DNA of 37,942 nucleotides from Rectinema subterraneum (lineage in GTDB: Bacteria; Spirochaetota; Spirochaetia; Treponematales; Rectinemataceae). The number at the start of each line of letters is the position of its first letter. Positions within the stretch are counted from its first letter, which is position 1. The notes beneath the pieces were generated by a model. The model made no database searches and was not told the origin of the DNA. It was given only the letters and a program-made list of their open reading frames with translations. The translations under genes were made by a program, and so were the position numbers. The stretch is taken from NCBI GenBank assembly GCA_009768935.1, contig WESA01000029.1, forward strand, positions 1 through 37,942, in the 5' to 3' direction. Below are positions 16,998 to 25,664 of the stretch, piece by piece.

Positions 16998-17769
16998 AAA
17001 CACTTCCGACCTCATGCTGAGCACAGCGCACTTGACCATGAAATTTGGCGGCCTTACCGCCGTGTCGGACCTCAATCTCGAAATCCGCAAGAACGAAATT
17101 GTCGGGCTTATCGGCCCGAACGGCGCGGGCAAAACGACAGCATTCAACGTTATAACGGGAATGTACTATCCGACTGAAGGCAAGGTTCTCTTCAAGGGCC
17201 GGAACATCACCGGCCTCAAGCCGCACAGCATCACCGCGCTCGGCATTGCCCGCACCTTCCAGAATATTCGCCTGTTCAAGGAAATGTCCGTTCTGGAAAA
17301 TGTGCTTGTTGCCTGCCATATGAGCATCAATACAGGGATTTTCGGCGCAACGCTCCACCTTCCGGGGTATCGCAGCCGCGAATCGGAGGCGAGGCGCTTT
17401 TCGATGGAATTGCTCGAGAAAGTAGGCCTTGTGCACCTTGCGTACGAAAAAGGCACAAGCCTCCCTTACGGTCAGCAGCGCAGGCTCGAAATTGTGCGCG
17501 CTCTCGCAACAAAACCCAAGATCCTCTTGCTCGATGAGCCTGCAGCAGGCATGAACCCTCAGGAATCGCGTGAGCTCATGGATTTTATCCGGAAGATCCG
17601 CGATGAGTTCGACCTGACGATTTTCCTTATCGAGCACCACATGCAGGTAGTTATGGGTGTGTGCGAACACATGTACGTTCTGGATTACGGCGTGACGATT
17701 GCGCATGGCGATCCTGCTTCCATCCAGAAAAACCCGAAGGTCATCGAAGCATATCTGGGGGTGGATTGA
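16990..17769 (+). CDS. livG: Branched-chain amino-acid ABC transporter ATPase LivG
   Basis: 259 residues. Walker [10 protein letters not shown], the LivG-typical [17 protein letters not shown]-loop region, signature [15 protein letters not shown] (the LivG variant of LSGGQ), Walker [16 protein letters not shown] and the H-loop IEHHM are all present. The length is standard for LivG. GGAAGGAAGG precedes the ATG. The stop overlaps the livF ATG by one base (TGATG). Confidence 0.94.
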   Translation: MSENTSDLMLSTAHLTMKFGGLTAVSDLNLEIRKNEIVGLIGPNGAGKTTAFNVITGMYYPTEGKVLFKGRNITGLKPHSITALGIARTFQNIRLFKEMSVLENVLVACHMSINTGIFGATLHLPGYRSRESEARRFSMELLEKVGLVHLAYEKGTSLPYGQQRRLEIVRALATKPKILLLDEPAAGMNPQESRELMDFIRKIRDEFDLTIFLIEHHMQVVMGVCEHMYVLDYGVTIAHGDPASIQKNPKVIEAYLGVD

Positions 17770-18479
17770 TGCTGGAAATACAGAATCTCTCGGTGCATTA
17801 CGGCGGAATCCATGCGCTCCAGGGAATCGATCTCTCTGTGCCTGAAGGCAAGATTGTCACGCTGATCGGAGCGAACGGGGCGGGCAAAAGCACAACCTTG
17901 CGGACGATTGTCGGGCTTGTAAAGCCAACAGGCGGCAAGGTGCTTTTGCGGGACAACGTCATATCGGGCAGGCAAACCCAGGAAATTGTGCAGATGGGAA
18001 TCGTGCTGGTGCCTGAGGGCCGCCGCATTTTCCCGAATCTCACAGTCGAGGAAAACTTGCTGCTAGGGGCCTATGCTCGCAATGACAAAGAAGGTGTGCT
18101 CAAAGACCTTGATCATGTCTATGATCTCTTTCCGAGGCTCAGAGAGCGGCGGCTTCAGAAAGGCGGCACACTCTCAGGCGGCGAACAGCAGATGCTTGCA
18201 GTCGGCAGAGGTCTCATGTCCCGGCCAAAACTGCTCATGATGGATGAGCCATCGCTGGGCCTTGCACCGCTCATTGTCAAGATGATTTTCGAAATCATTC
18301 GGCAGATCAACGCGGAGGGCACAACGGTTCTGCTCGTCGAGCAGAACGCAAAAGCAGCGCTCGAAATCGCCGACTACGGCTATGTGCTTGAAACCGGGCG
18401 GATTACGCTGCAGGGCAAGGGGCGCGAATTGCTTTCGGACGACCGGGTGCGCAAGGCGTATCTGGGCGAGGCGCAGTAG
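17769..18479 (+). CDS. livF: Branched-chain amino-acid ABC transporter ATPase LivF
   Basis: 236 residues from ATG 17769; a longer frame beginning at 17661 lies inside livG and is not used. Motifs: Walker A GANGAGKST, Q-loop LVPEGRRIFPNLTVEENL (typical of LivF), signature LSGGEQQMLAVGRGLM, Walker B LLMMDEPSLGLAP and H-loop LLVEQN. It forms the ATPase pair with LivG and closes the livKHMGF operon. The convergent pseudoenzyme gene ends 54 bases downstream; no clear terminator is seen in that gap. Confidence 0.94.
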   Translation: MLEIQNLSVHYGGIHALQGIDLSVPEGKIVTLIGANGAGKSTTLRTIVGLVKPTGGKVLLRDNVISGRQTQEIVQMGIVLVPEGRRIFPNLTVEENLLLGAYARNDKEGVLKDLDHVYDLFPRLRERRLQKGGTLSGGEQQMLAVGRGLMSRPKLLMMDEPSLGLAPLIVKMIFEIIRQINAEGTTVLLVEQNAKAALEIADYGYVLETGRITLQGKGRELLSDDRVRKAYLGEAQ

Positions 18480-18533
18480 CGTACGCAGCGGGGCGGGGCG
18501 ACGAGGCGGATGAAGCAGGTCGTGCAGCCGCCA

Positions 18534-20024
18534 CTACGCCCGGCGCAGCCTTATGTACAGTATGATTCTGCTTATATTTCGAATCACTCCAAAGAGCATT
18601 GCAGTCATGAGTACCGAAGCGATCCCAGGTTCGAAAGCGATAAGCTCCTGATACGGAACCGCTCTTCCTACCAGATATCCTGCAGCGAACGGTGCGAGCA
18701 CAACCGCAAGCACACGAAGCAAAAGCCCCCCAATTGTTCGTGCAAACGCAAAGCGCGCATAGAGCTGGGATATGCTGGATTCTCTGTATTTGAGAAGGTC
18801 GCGCGCCCAGGAATATGAAGAAAGCGTCTGAAGGATTATGCTCAGCAAATAAATAAAGAAGATGAATCCCGCTACCAGTTCCGCACGCCACGACGGGAAT
18901 GGCCTTCTGCTTTCTCCATTGAACAGAATTTGCTCTGCTGAAGTGACAAGCATAGGCAGAATAAAATTCGAGATGAGGATGCCATTCTGGGACGAAAGAA
19001 TGGCGATGGCTGCATTGCGCTCAGGATAAATAACGATGCGCGAGGCATAGCCGCGAATGGAGCCGCCCTGGAAAATAAAACGGCCGTCCTTGCTTTCAAG
19101 GATGCGCCAACCGAATCCGGTGTCTCCATCTTTGTAGAGAGGCTGATAAAGCAGAGGGGTCTGCGAGGAAGACAAGCCGGGAATGGCCTGGCCTCGCTGC
19201 GGGGATACGACAAATTTGAGAAATTTGGCAATATCCGCGCTGGTCGTTACGATGCCATCTGATGCGGCGGCATCGATTGGCACTTTTTCGCGATATGGAA
19301 AGGAAAGTCCGAAGAATGAACCCGAGCCGACAGCGATCTGCGCGATAGAAGATGGTTTTGCTGTCGTCAAGTACATCCCCAATGGAATAGTGATCATCGA
19401 CTCGAGAAGATCGGAATATGGTTTTCCTGTTGCTTTTTCGAGGACGGCTCCCACGATGCGGTACGACAGGCGACTGCGGGTATATTTTTCTGTAGGAAAA
19501 TGCGATTTCAGAAAAAGCTCGGGATCTGGCAAACCAGCTTCAAGGCCTGTAGTGCCGGGGTCAAATGCAGCCAGGTCTTTTTCGGGAAACGCGACACGGT
19601 GTGCAGCGAGCTGGCGAAGGGTGAGCGGCATATCGAGGGCAGCCGAGCTGGCTCTGCGCGCCTTGAGCGAGGCAAGCTCGGGGATGAATTGTGCGATTGG
19701 GGCATCGAGGGTGATTTTCTTCTCATTTACAAGCTGACACAGCAGTGTTCCTGTAAGAATCTCGGAAGCCGGTCCCAGGTAGAGCGGAGTTGCACTTTCG
19801 AGGGTTTTGCGCTCGCCATCGAATCCATAGGCTTTGTTAAAGGCGATTTCGCCATCTTTGATAATGGCCACTTCATATCCGGCTATTCCTTGGCGTATCC
19901 GTTCGTTTGCGAAAAAAGAATCGAAGTCCTTGTAATTTTCAGGCCCAAGATCAGGCAGATACAGCGCGGCAAGAATAATCGCGATGACGAGAATCCATGG
20001 GACAAGGCTCCTGAGAAACTTCAT
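18534..20024 (-). CDS. Membrane-anchored beta-lactamase-like (class C/DD-peptidase fold) pseudoenzyme
   Basis: 496 residues. An N-terminal membrane anchor (about 8-24) is followed by a serine beta-lactamase/AmpH-type domain (about 35-350) and a C-terminal region with four hydrophobic helices (about 370-495). The fold is recognisable, but every catalytic motif is altered. The SxxK box reads GPASE, with Pro85 where the nucleophilic Ser is expected and Glu88 for the Lys. The Tyr-x-Asn box reads R183-S-R185. The HGG box reads Q319-G-G. It should therefore lack hydrolase activity and may bind peptidoglycan or another ligand instead. The reading frame is intact, so it is not a decayed gene. The function is unknown. 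Confidence 0.75.
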   Translation of the reverse strand: MKFLRSLVPWILVIAIILAALYLPDLGPENYKDFDSFFANERIRQGIAGYEVAIIKDGEIAFNKAYGFDGERKTLESATPLYLGPASEILTGTLLCQLVNEKKITLDAPIAQFIPELASLKARRASSAALDMPLTLRQLAAHRVAFPEKDLAAFDPGTTGLEAGLPDPELFLKSHFPTEKYTRSRLSYRIVGAVLEKATGKPYSDLLESMITIPLGMYLTTAKPSSIAQIAVGSGSFFGLSFPYREKVPIDAAASDGIVTTSADIAKFLKFVVSPQRGQAIPGLSSSQTPLLYQPLYKDGDTGFGWRILESKDGRFIFQGGSIRGYASRIVIYPERNAAIAILSSQNGILISNFILPMLVTSAEQILFNGESRRPFPSWRAELVAGFIFFIYLLSIILQTLSSYSWARDLLKYRESSISQLYARFAFARTIGGLLLRVLAVVLAPFAAGYLVGRAVPYQELIAFEPGIASVLMTAMLFGVIRNISRIILYIRLRRA

Positions 20025-20048
20025 TTCAAGCTATGGTACCAAGAGATC

Positions 20049-20215
20049 GAACGAGGGGCAACAGACAAGGCGCCCGGCGCGCCGAATAGATGCAACGCCG
20101 GGGGCTGAACAGATACCACGCCCGGCGCGCCGCCCAGATACCGCGCCGGGGGCTGAACAGATACCACCCCCGGCGCGATTTGCAAATGCGGCGCTCGGCG
20201 CGCCGCGCTATTTCT
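20049..20215. repeat. 24-nt tandem minisatellite (48-nt higher-order unit)
   Basis: Seven successive 24-base units starting at 20049, 20073, 20097, 20121, 20145, 20169 and 20193. Units at 20097 and 20145 share 23 of 24 bases (GCCGGGGGCTGAACAGATAC...), and those at 20073 and 20121 share the first 12 (CCCGGCGCGCCG), so the strongest period is 48. The outer units are degenerate. Several units hold the GGCGCGCC palindrome. It fills the gap between glutamine synthetase and the pseudoenzyme gene and is GC-rich compared with both. Confidence 0.75.
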
Positions 20216-22368
20216 TACAAAGTAAACAAAAGCTCTCCATAGGTCGGCAACGGCCAGAGATCTTTGGGCGTCAGCCGCTCGAGCTCGTCACAGATTTCGC
20301 GCACTTCGTCCGTGCGGGGAACTACCGAGTCCCTGAATGCTTTGGCACGTTCCAGTTCATCCTCGATATGCGAAGCATCATTCAATGTTTTTTCGAGGCG
20401 GTCGAGTGCTTCTGCGGCTTTGCCTGTGAGCTGGGCGATTCGCTTTGCAAGTGTCTCCTGTATGACAGAAGGAGCGCCAAGGCTGGCAATATTCGTGCAT
20501 GCGGCGCTATAGCGGCTCGCGGCCTCGCTTGTCGCGGGAATGACGGACCGGCGCACAAGGTCGATCGTCATGCCAGCTTCAATTTTTATCTGCTTTGAAT
20601 AGCGTTCGAGGTAGACAACCTGGCGCGCTTCGGTCTCCTCCGCAAGAAAAATGCCGAGACTTGTAAGCATTCTAACATTGTCTGCTTTGGTGAGTTCTTG
20701 AATCGCGTCTACCGCTGATCGGAACATGGGCAGGCCGCGCTTTTCGGCCTCTCTTGTCCATTCGGCGGAATAGCCATTTCCGTTGAAAACAACGCGGCGA
20801 TGTTCCTGCCAGGACTTGCGCGCTGCAAGTCGGGCAGCATCGAGAATGGATATGCCTTTGGATAGCTCCTGTTCGATATCGAGCGCGATATGTTCGATTG
20901 CTTCGGCGACAGCGGCGTTGAGCATTGTGAGCGGCGTCGCTACAGACTGCGATGATCCGACCATCCGAAACTCGAACTTGTTGCCAGTGAACGCAAAGGG
21001 GCTCGTCCGGTTTCTGTCGGAGAAATCTTTAGGGAGTTTAGGCAGGCTGCGAATGCCCAATTCGAGGAAGGCATTTGCAATTTTCTGTGCGCCGTTTTGC
21101 GTTTCGAGCGAATCAAAAAGATCGTGCAAGGGGTCGCCGAGATACACTGAGAGAATCGCGGGCGGTGCTTCATGACCGCCAAGGCGGCGATCGTTGCCTG
21201 CGGTTGCAGTTGCGGCTCTGAGAAGGCCGGCGCGCCGGTCGACCGCTTCGATGACCGCCAGGGAAAACAATACAAAACGCATGAACTTGTATGCAGCATC
21301 TTTTTCGTTCGGGGCATTTGCCACTTCGCCAGGATCGAGAAGATTTGCACCCTTATCGGTGCCGATTGACCAGTTGATGTGTTTCCCAGAGCCGTTGATT
21401 CCCGCAAAAGGCTTTTCATGGAGCAGTGCAGCCATTCCATGGTGCTCGGCTACCTTGCGGATAGTTTCCATAACGAGCTGGTTTGCATCTGCTGCGATGT
21501 TTGCCTGCGAGTAAATGCACGCGATCTCAAACTGATTCGGCGCTACCTCGTTGTGCTGGGTTTTGGCGGAAATGCCCATGGCCCAGAGCTCGCTGTTGAG
21601 CTCATTCATAAAGGCGGCAGCTTTTTCTTCGATTGCGCCGTAATAGTGATCTTCAAGTTCCTGACCCTTCGCTGCCATGGTTCCGAGCACAGTGCGCCCG
21701 CAGAGTAAGAGATCCGGGCGCTTTCTGTACAGTTCGGCATTGACGAGAAAATATTCCTGCTCCGGACCTGCATAGGTGATAATGCGCTCGCTTTCGGTGT
21801 CGCCGAGCAGTCGAAGCAGGCGCAAACCGGCGCGATTGATTGCTTCCATCGACCGCAGGAGCGGCACTTTCTTGTCGAGCGCGTGCCCTGCATAGGACAC
21901 AAAGGCGGTGGGAATGCAGAGGACATAGCGGTCGGCATTGCGCTTCAGGAATGCGGGGCTCGTAACATCCCAGGCGGTATAGCCACGTGCCTCGAAGGTG
22001 GCTCGAAGGCCTCCGGAAGCAAAGCTCGAGGCATCAGGCTCGCCTTTTACCAGCTCTTTACCGGAAAACTCCATGAGCATGCCGCCGTTGGGCTGTGGCG
22101 ATACGAATGATTCGTGCTTTTCGGCAGTGAGTCCAGAAAGCGGGTGAAACCAGTGGGTATAATGGGTGGCTCCCAAATCTGAGGCCCACTCTTTCATCGC
22201 GGCGGCGACGATTTCTGCGATATCCAGGGTGAGCTCGCGCTTTCCAGCCTGAATTTCGAGGATAGCTTCGAAAGCGGAACGGGGCAGCCGTTCGCGCATG
22301 ACATCGTTCGAAAAACAGCGGCTGCCGAAATGGTCAGGCAGAGAAAACGTCGACGAGGCATCATTCAT
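20215..22368 (-). CDS. glnN: Glutamine synthetase type III
   Basis: 717 residues from ATG 22368, chosen for the GGAGGAA site five bases upstream; the frame extends to 22431 but that part crosses the promoter. Glutamine synthetase joins ammonia to glutamate using ATP. GSIII subunits are about 700-730 residues, as here, against about 470 for the common GSI. Diagnostic GSIII runs are HNEVAPNQFEIACIYSQANIA, HEKPFAGINGSGKHINWSIGT and the ARG/phosphate region RNRTSPFAFTGNKFEFR. GSIII occurs in Bacteroidetes, cyanobacteria, ruminal clostridia and treponemes. A sigma-54 promoter and an activator gene lie just upstream on the same strand, so it is probably nitrogen-regulated. Confidence 0.95.
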   Translation of the reverse strand: MNDASSTFSLPDHFGSRCFSNDVMRERLPRSAFEAILEIQAGKRELTLDIAEIVAAAMKEWASDLGATHYTHWFHPLSGLTAEKHESFVSPQPNGGMLMEFSGKELVKGEPDASSFASGGLRATFEARGYTAWDVTSPAFLKRNADRYVLCIPTAFVSYAGHALDKKVPLLRSMEAINRAGLRLLRLLGDTESERIITYAGPEQEYFLVNAELYRKRPDLLLCGRTVLGTMAAKGQELEDHYYGAIEEKAAAFMNELNSELWAMGISAKTQHNEVAPNQFEIACIYSQANIAADANQLVMETIRKVAEHHGMAALLHEKPFAGINGSGKHINWSIGTDKGANLLDPGEVANAPNEKDAAYKFMRFVLFSLAVIEAVDRRAGLLRAATATAGNDRRLGGHEAPPAILSVYLGDPLHDLFDSLETQNGAQKIANAFLELGIRSLPKLPKDFSDRNRTSPFAFTGNKFEFRMVGSSQSVATPLTMLNAAVAEAIEHIALDIEQELSKGISILDAARLAARKSWQEHRRVVFNGNGYSAEWTREAEKRGLPMFRSAVDAIQELTKADNVRMLTSLGIFLAEETEARQVVYLERYSKQIKIEAGMTIDLVRRSVIPATSEAASRYSAACTNIASLGAPSVIQETLAKRIAQLTGKAAEALDRLEKTLNDASHIEDELERAKAFRDSVVPRTDEVREICDELERLTPKDLWPLPTYGELLFTL

Positions 22369-22414
22369 ACAAATTCCTCCGTTAAGGTTCTTCAGGGTGA
22401 GTTGCAATGAATGA

Positions 22415-22431
22415 TGCAAGAATTGTGCCAA
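22415..22431 (-). promoter_or_regulatory. Sigma-54 promoter of glutamine synthetase III
   Basis: On the minus strand the sequence TTGGCACAATTCTTGCA has GG at -24 and GC at -12 with exact spacing, matching the sigma-54 consensus TTGGCACR-N4-TTGCW throughout. Transcription would start near 22404, 36 bases before the ATG. Confidence 0.88.
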
Positions 22432-22587
22432 ATTATCAGGCGCCGTGGGGTTTTGAACGCCGATAAACGCGGCACGGTTACTAGTTATATATTATAAAAT
22501 GAGTTAAATTCGTTCAATGCGAAAAATATGTAGAAATGCCTCCGTGGAACAGCTTCGGAAGCATCTAGTCAAAGCTTGAACAAGGCT

Positions 22588-22626
22588 ACAAAATTGTCAT
22601 TCTCGTTATGATTCTTACAATTTTGT
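22588..22626. repeat. 10-bp inverted repeat at the end of the activator gene
   Basis: ACAAAATTGT (22588-22597) and ACAATTTTGT (22617-22626) are a perfect inverted pair separated by 19 bases; the second arm includes the activator's stop codon. It may be the activator's terminator or, lying about 160-210 bases upstream of the sigma-54 promoter, an enhancer site. The remaining 22432-22587 is AT-rich and shows no gene. Confidence 0.5.
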
Positions 22627-24102
22627 CTTAAATCGCCTTGCGTCGATTCTGTAGCGCTGCATTGCGTAGCGCACCCGGCGCTCTGTTGCGCCAAGCCTGC
22701 GCGCAGCTGCTGCCGCATTGCCATTTTCGAGCTTAAGCGCTTCTATGATGAGTTCTTTTTCGAGGCGCGCGATAGCGGCGTCGAGGCCGGTTGAGGGCTC
22801 TGTCCCCGTGGAAGCTGCCGATTGCAAGCTTGGCGGCAGGTGATACGCATGAATTACCCCATCAGTGGACAGAATAGCCGCGCGCAGAATGCAGTTTTCG
22901 AGCTCGCGCACATTGCCCGGCCAATGGTAGATCATGAGAAGGTCGAGCGCAGGGGTCGATATGCGCTGTATTTTTTTGGTATTTTCCCTGTTGAATTTTG
23001 CTACGAAATGGTCGGCGAGAAGGAGAATATCAGCGCCGCGCTCTCTGAGTGGCGGAATGTTGATCGGAAACACATTGAGCCGATAATACAAATCAGGCCT
23101 GAAATCGCCCTGGTCAACTGATTCCTGAAGGTTTCTGTTTGTTGCGGCGATGACGCGGACATTCGCTTCGATGCTGGTATTGCCGCCAACGCGCTCGAAT
23201 CGGTGATCTTGCAAAAATCGCAGCAGCTTGACCTGCAAGCCAGGCGAGAGCTCGCCAATTTCGTCCAAAAAGAGGGTGCCCCCGTTCGCTTGTTCGAAGC
23301 GCCCTTTCCGCTGTTCGAAGGCGCCGGTAAAAGCGCCTTTTTCGTGCCCGAACAGCTCGCTTTCGATGACCGATTCGGGCAATGCTGCGCAATTCACTGC
23401 CACAAATGGATTGTTCGCTCGCGAGCTTTTTTGATGAATCGCACGAGCCACGAGCTCTTTGCCTGTTCCGCTTTCCCCTAAAAGGAGCACGCTGGCATCG
23501 GTGCCCGCAACTTGTTCAACCATGGTGAATACTTCGCGCATGACATCCGAGTTTCCGACAATGCCGCACCAGGTTAAGACGGGGTCAGACCCCACCGGGC
23601 GGCCGCTGTCGCGTTCGATCTCTTCGGCAAGGCGGGCGCGCATGGAAAGATATTCTTCCACGAGCTGGGCTGCAGTGCGGAGTGCCTGACTTGCGGACAA
23701 AAGAAGCTCTGGCGCCGCATCAGCACTGAACATCATACTGAGCACGAAAGCAGTTGAGCCATTCTGTTTTGCTGGAGCCTCGATTACAATCCCTTCGCGG
23801 ATTCTCTTTTGGACACATTCATCCACTTCGAGCGCAAAACCGCAAGGAGCGGCGCCAAGCCGGACCTCATCGCCAACGGCAATATTGCTTCCATATACCT
23901 GCTCATCGCCGCCAAGCACAATGCAGCGCAGCGATTCCTGATGAGTTGATCTGCCGCATGCAGCATACGACAAGGGGCGCAGAATCTGCGATAACTCATT
24001 CAGGTACTCGCCGATTGCGATGCCCGGCTCGTCGGAACGCAAAAGCGCGCGCGAAAAGGAGTTCATCGCGTTTGATATGGAAAGTGACATTTCTGTTTCC
24101 AT
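22615..24102 (-). CDS. Sigma-54-dependent enhancer-binding regulator (NifA/NtrC-type)
   Basis: 495 residues from ATG 24102 (METEMSLS); ATG 24090 is equally possible and no start has a strong ribosome-binding site. Residues about 1-165 form a possible GAF-like sensor without recognisable ligand residues. The AAA+ domain follows (about 185-420), with Walker A GESGTGKE, the sigma-54 contact loop GAFTGA and Walker [13 protein letters not shown]. The C-terminus is a Fis-type helix-turn-helix ([23 protein letters not shown]), closest in style to NifA. The linker before the AAA+ domain contains the 13-bp palindrome in frame (GSDP). There is no receiver domain. It most likely activates the glutamine synthetase gene directly downstream, which has a sigma-54 promoter; this is inference from position. 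Confidence 0.92.
   Translation of the reverse strand: METEMSLSISNAMNSFSRALLRSDEPGIAIGEYLNELSQILRPLSYAACGRSTHQESLRCIVLGGDEQVYGSNIAVGDEVRLGAAPCGFALEVDECVQKRIREGIVIEAPAKQNGSTAFVLSMMFSADAAPELLLSASQALRTAAQLVEEYLSMRARLAEEIERDSGRPVGSDPVLTWCGIVGNSDVMREVFTMVEQVAGTDASVLLLGESGTGKELVARAIHQKSSRANNPFVAVNCAALPESVIESELFGHEKGAFTGAFEQRKGRFEQANGGTLFLDEIGELSPGLQVKLLRFLQDHRFERVGGNTSIEANVRVIAATNRNLQESVDQGDFRPDLYYRLNVFPINIPPLRERGADILLLADHFVAKFNRENTKKIQRISTPALDLLMIYHWPGNVRELENCILRAAILSTDGVIHAYHLPPSLQSAASTGTEPSTGLDAAIARLEKELIIEALKLENGNAAAAARRLGATERRVRYAMQRYRIDARRFKTKL
23581..23593. repeat. 13-bp palindrome GGGGTCAGACCCC inside the regulator gene
   Basis: An exact copy of the element at 3016-3028, in the interdomain linker of the sigma-54 regulator. 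It is read in the frame Gly-Ser-Asp-Pro, avoiding the TGA that another frame would give. Confidence 0.75.
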
Positions 24103-24224
24103 CTGAGCATAGGAATACCTGATTTTGCGGGCGGGTTCAAGCTCCGGCGCCCCGGAGATTGCAAAAATGCAAGTTCTTATTAGATAAATATACAAATAAC
24201 CCCTTGCGCAAGAGTGAACCGCTA

Positions 24225-24415
24225 TGGTAGGGTCAATGCACCGATGGAGGAGCGATTCCCATCAGTACGGGCTGGAGGCAAAGAGAGCCTGCGAAAGCGC
24301 CGGAAAGGGGAGGATCGCCGAAGGAACAGTGTCTTTCTCTTGGAGCTGTTCTTGGACGTCCGGGCTAATACCCGACGGCTGTCGCGGGAACACATCGTCC
24401 TGCGGAGCGCCTGAC
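24225..24415 (+). ncRNA. Lysine riboswitch (L-box) upstream of the lysine operon
   Basis: The leader before asd contains the conserved lysine-riboswitch core in order: AGGAGCG (24248-24254), the ATCAGTA turn, the invariant block AAAGGGGAGGATCGCCGAAG (24304-24323), GGCTGTC (24377-24383) and the closing GGAGCG (24404-24409). Spacing and order match the lysC leaders of Bacillus and E. coli. I could not convincingly pair the outer P1 helix by eye, so the exact ends are approximate. High lysine would be expected to shut down the operon asd-lysC-dapB-dapA-dapD. It lies in a 449-base divergent gap with the sigma-54 regulator gene; the promoter was not clear. Confidence 0.9.
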
Positions 24416-24432
24416 GTATGCCTTTCGCTTGT

Positions 24433-24551
24433 GGCCGAGCGGATGGAACAGGGAATGAATTTCCCTGGCTCGAGTTGCATCATCCGTTCAGCCAATATTC
24501 CATTTTAATGGAAGGCTATCGTGGACCTCCTTCGGCATATATGGAGGTACC
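24433..24551 (+). promoter_or_regulatory. Expression platform with hairpin hiding the asd ribosome-binding site
   Basis: After the aptamer, a long stem (24433-24445 with 24481-24493, 12 of 13 positions paired) holds a perfect inner hairpin CAGGGAA/TTCCCTG (24449-24455 with 24461-24467). Next, ACCTCC (24525-24530) pairs exactly with the Shine-Dalgarno GGAGGT (24543-24548) four bases before ATG 24552. No strong T-run follows the stems, so translational control fits better than termination. Confidence 0.65.
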
Positions 24552-25664
24552 ATGGCGAACATTCAGCATCACTCAGCTTTTTCCCCGAAAAAGAAAATTC
24601 CCGTAACCATTCTTGGCGCGACTGGCGTTGTAGGTCAGCGCTTTCTCCGCAGAATTGCAGAGCATCCCTGGTTCTATCCCGCATTCCTTGCAGCGAGCGA
24701 CCGCTCCGCTGGCAAAACATATTCCGAAGCATGCCAATGGCATTTGCCGGGGCTTCCGTATGCAGGATGCGGCGACATGGTTGTTGTACCATGCTCTCCT
24801 GAAGCAGCATTTTCCCCAATCGTGTTTTCCGCGCTCGATGCAGGGCCTGCTCGTGATATCGAGCCCCTGTTTGCAGCGAAAGGAGCCTATGTCTTTTCAA
24901 ACGCGAGCGCATTTCGCATGGATGAGGATGTGCCGCTCTTGATCCCTGAACTCAATCCCGAGCATTTCGGCCTTCTGGAAAATCAGAAAGCGAAGCGCGG
25001 ATGGAAAGGCGCCATAGTCACCAACCCGAATTGCACGACGGTCATGCTCGCTGCTCCACTTGCGGCGCTCCAATCGCGTTTCGGAATCGATGCGGTGATG
25101 GTAACGAGCATGCAGGCGATAAGCGGCGCAGGCTACCCCGGCGTGCCAGCGCTCGATATTGTCGGTAACGTCATTCCCTTTATCCGGAATGAGGAACCAA
25201 AGGTCGAATCGGAATCCAATAAAATTCTGGGCACCTTGACTGCAGGACTCGGCGGCTTGGCAATAACACCAGCCCCATTCGTTGTCTCTGCGACGTGCAC
25301 ACGTGTTCCTGTCATCGATGGGCACACGCTCTCTATTTCTGTCAGGCTTGCAGCAAAGGCAACAATTGACGAGGTGGCCGAGGCATTTACCTTGTTCGAG
25401 CCAAAAACCGCACCGTATTCGCTTCCGAGCGCTCCCGAAAAATTTCTTCAGTTCCTCAAAGCAGAAGACAGACCGCAAGCGCGCAAAGATGTCGAAGAAG
25501 ACAGCGGCATGCGCATCAGCGTGGGAAGGCTTCGTACATGCCCGATTCTTGACTTCAAATTCATCTCGCTCGGGCACAACACCGAACGAGGAGCGGCAGG
25601 CGCATCGGTGCTCAATGCCGAAATGGCCTTGGCCATGGGCGTTCTGCAGGGAGTCGGAGAATGA
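24552..25664 (+). CDS. asd: Aspartate-semialdehyde dehydrogenase
   Basis: 370 residues from ATG 24552 with GGAGGT four bases upstream. The enzyme reduces aspartyl phosphate to aspartate semialdehyde with NADPH, the branch-point to lysine, methionine and threonine. The nucleotide-binding LGATGVVGQRFL is near residue 21, the catalytic cysteine is C161 in NPNCTT, and TCTRVPVIDGHTLS carries the active-site histidine. The NPNCTT and VPVIDGH forms are typical of the archaeal/fungal-type ASADH subgroup rather than the E. coli type. Its stop overlaps the lysC start (ATGA). It is the first gene behind the lysine riboswitch. Confidence 0.94.
   Translation: MANIQHHSAFSPKKKIPVTILGATGVVGQRFLRRIAEHPWFYPAFLAASDRSAGKTYSEACQWHLPGLPYAGCGDMVVVPCSPEAAFSPIVFSALDAGPARDIEPLFAAKGAYVFSNASAFRMDEDVPLLIPELNPEHFGLLENQKAKRGWKGAIVTNPNCTTVMLAAPLAALQSRFGIDAVMVTSMQAISGAGYPGVPALDIVGNVIPFIRNEEPKVESESNKILGTLTAGLGGLAITPAPFVVSATCTRVPVIDGHTLSISVRLAAKATIDEVAEAFTLFEPKTAPYSLPSAPEKFLQFLKAEDRPQARKDVEEDSGMRISVGRLRTCPILDFKFISLGHNTERGAAGASVLNAEMALAMGVLQGVGE

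Noticed and set aside
15417..17147. A 576-codon open frame on the minus strand opposite livH, livM and livG
   Set aside because: Low-complexity, His/Arg/Lys-rich product lying exactly antisense to three well-identified transporter genes.
19984..20598. A plus-strand frame reading the 24-nt minisatellite as an 8-residue repeat (PGAEQIP-type)
   Set aside because: Most of it is antisense to glutamine synthetase or the pseudoenzyme gene, no ribosome-binding site is seen, and the peptide repeat follows automatically from a period divisible by three.
24431..24493. GTGGCCGAGCGG resembling the D-arm of a serine or leucine tRNA
   Set aside because: No T-arm or acceptor stem can be formed. The segment is better explained as a stem of the riboswitch expression platform.
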